A program made the position numbers and the translations under genes. Below, piece by piece: positions 63,719-64,000 of a stretch of DNA of 64,000 bases. The first letter of the stretch is position 1; each line of letters begins with the position of its first letter. The notes under the pieces are model-generated. The model was not told where the DNA came from and ran no database searches. It saw only the letters and a list, made by a program, of their open reading frames with translations. This DNA is from Mucilaginibacter ginsenosidivorans (lineage in GTDB: Bacteria; Bacteroidota; Bacteroidia; Sphingobacteriales; Sphingobacteriaceae), in contig NZ_CP042436.1 of assembly GCF_007971025.1 (NCBI RefSeq), forward strand, positions 682,001-746,000, in the 5' to 3' direction.

Positions 63719-63945
63719 TTAGTGGTGATCACATTCACAAGAAGTTGAAGGACCATGATTTCCACAAGCTACGTCACCGTCATCTCCATTTGTATCACTG
63801 CAATTGAAATAGCCTGCTACGACAGTGCCATCTTTACATACTGCCGTCGCTTGACAACTACCCCCACCACTCCCGCCATAATCATTTTCATTTCTCCCCT
63901 GCTCAAAACATTTTTAATGCTTTTTAAGCTTAATTTTTCTTTCGT
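63719..63945 (-). pseudogene. RiPP/bacteriocin-like precursor peptide, frameshifted and lacking a standard start
   Basis: Read on the minus strand from 63945, the leader is (ACG)KEKLSLKSIKNVLSRGEM, then KMIMAG: the Bacteroidota GG-type RiPP leader style. The frame then runs off, but in the next frame the core GSGGGSCQATAVCKDG follows, then TVVAGYFNCSDTNGDDGD, VACGNHGPSTSCECDHH and a stop: six cysteines, Gly/Asp-rich. One base is missing in the GGCGGGAGTGG stretch (63867-63877), just at leader/core junction. The expected start codon is ACG (63943-63945); an in-frame stop lies five codons upstream. Either decayed, or a sequence error plus a non-ATG start. It heads the TlpA/GT61/DUF6625/C39-ABC/HlyD operon. 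Confidence 0.7.
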
Positions 63946-64000
63946 AATAGAATAAGTTTAAAATTTAGATATGTAAGTTTAGGTATCACGGTACAACCGG

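Noticed and set aside
63755-63955. 66-aa open frame on the plus strand at the right end
   Set aside because: Shadow of the minus-strand RiPP precursor; Ile/Thr-rich without RBS or promoter, while the other strand has a clear leader/core.
1-64000. CRISPR arrays, insertion sequences, integrases or phage genes
   Set aside because: Looked for direct-repeat arrays, transposase motifs and terminal repeats; none seen. The window appears to be stable chromosome.

Overview
The window looks like chromosomal DNA of a Bacteroidota member, most likely Sphingobacteriaceae (Mucilaginibacter/Pedobacter type). Reasons: many start sites are preceded by the Bacteroidota -7 element TAnnTTTG (once with a clear TTTG -33 box 19 nt upstream), Shine-Dalgarno sequences are mostly absent, and the families present (DUF3570, DUF4266, TM2/DUF2752/DUF4199 trio, GlxA regulators, Bacteroidota-type RiPP leader, PA0069-type radical SAM protein) are typical of that group. 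The genus is an inference from protein style; no search was run.

Layout. 1-6.7 kb: housekeeping genes (the start of pfkA, a split DsbD system, biotin ligase, rsfS, ftsH, a LUD protein). 6.8-9.9 kb: a compact accessory signalling operon (small protein ending CPPWCD, two tandem 7-TM paralogues, a HisKA_3 kinase, a LuxR-type regulator). 10-23.7 kb: radical SAM protein, zinc-ribbon/Nif3 pair, alpha-L-fucosidase, nitrilase-family amidase, AraC regulator, three small membrane proteins, mfd and a 748-aa protein of unknown function. 24-31.4 kb: glycerate kinase/GntP permease, transglutaminase, hpt, a sugar isomerase-like protein, M16 protease and peptide deformylase. 31.5-44.3 kb: Fe-S assembly proteins (NifU-type, Mrp), a GT51 transglycosylase with a long AsmA-like N-terminus, a LacI/pullulanase pair, and secreted or hydrolase-like proteins including a CotH lipoprotein. 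44.3-56.6 kb: hybrid kinase, methyltransferase, MarR locus, AlkD-like protein, SulP transporter, an ApbE-DUF4266-DUF3570-thioredoxin operon, a GlxA-type regulator divergent from a RibD/DHFR-like reductase, and tRNA-Pro(GGG).

56.9-64 kb (minus strand) holds the most interesting locus: a RiPP-type export operon. It begins with a cysteine-rich precursor peptide carrying a Bacteroidota GG-type leader. That precursor lacks a normal start codon (ACG where ATG is expected) and has a one-base frameshift exactly at the leader/core junction. A 14-bp perfect stem-loop follows, then a TlpA-like thiol oxidoreductase, a GT61 glycosyltransferase, a DUF6625 GT-A-like protein, a C39-peptidase ABC exporter and an HlyD adaptor. 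Together they suggest a disulfide-rich, possibly glycosylated exported peptide whose local precursor gene is decayed or mis-assembled.

Across the window several genes have a -7 element ending only 4-8 nt before the start codon, so their mRNAs should be leaderless or nearly so. That geometry also corrects several start codons.
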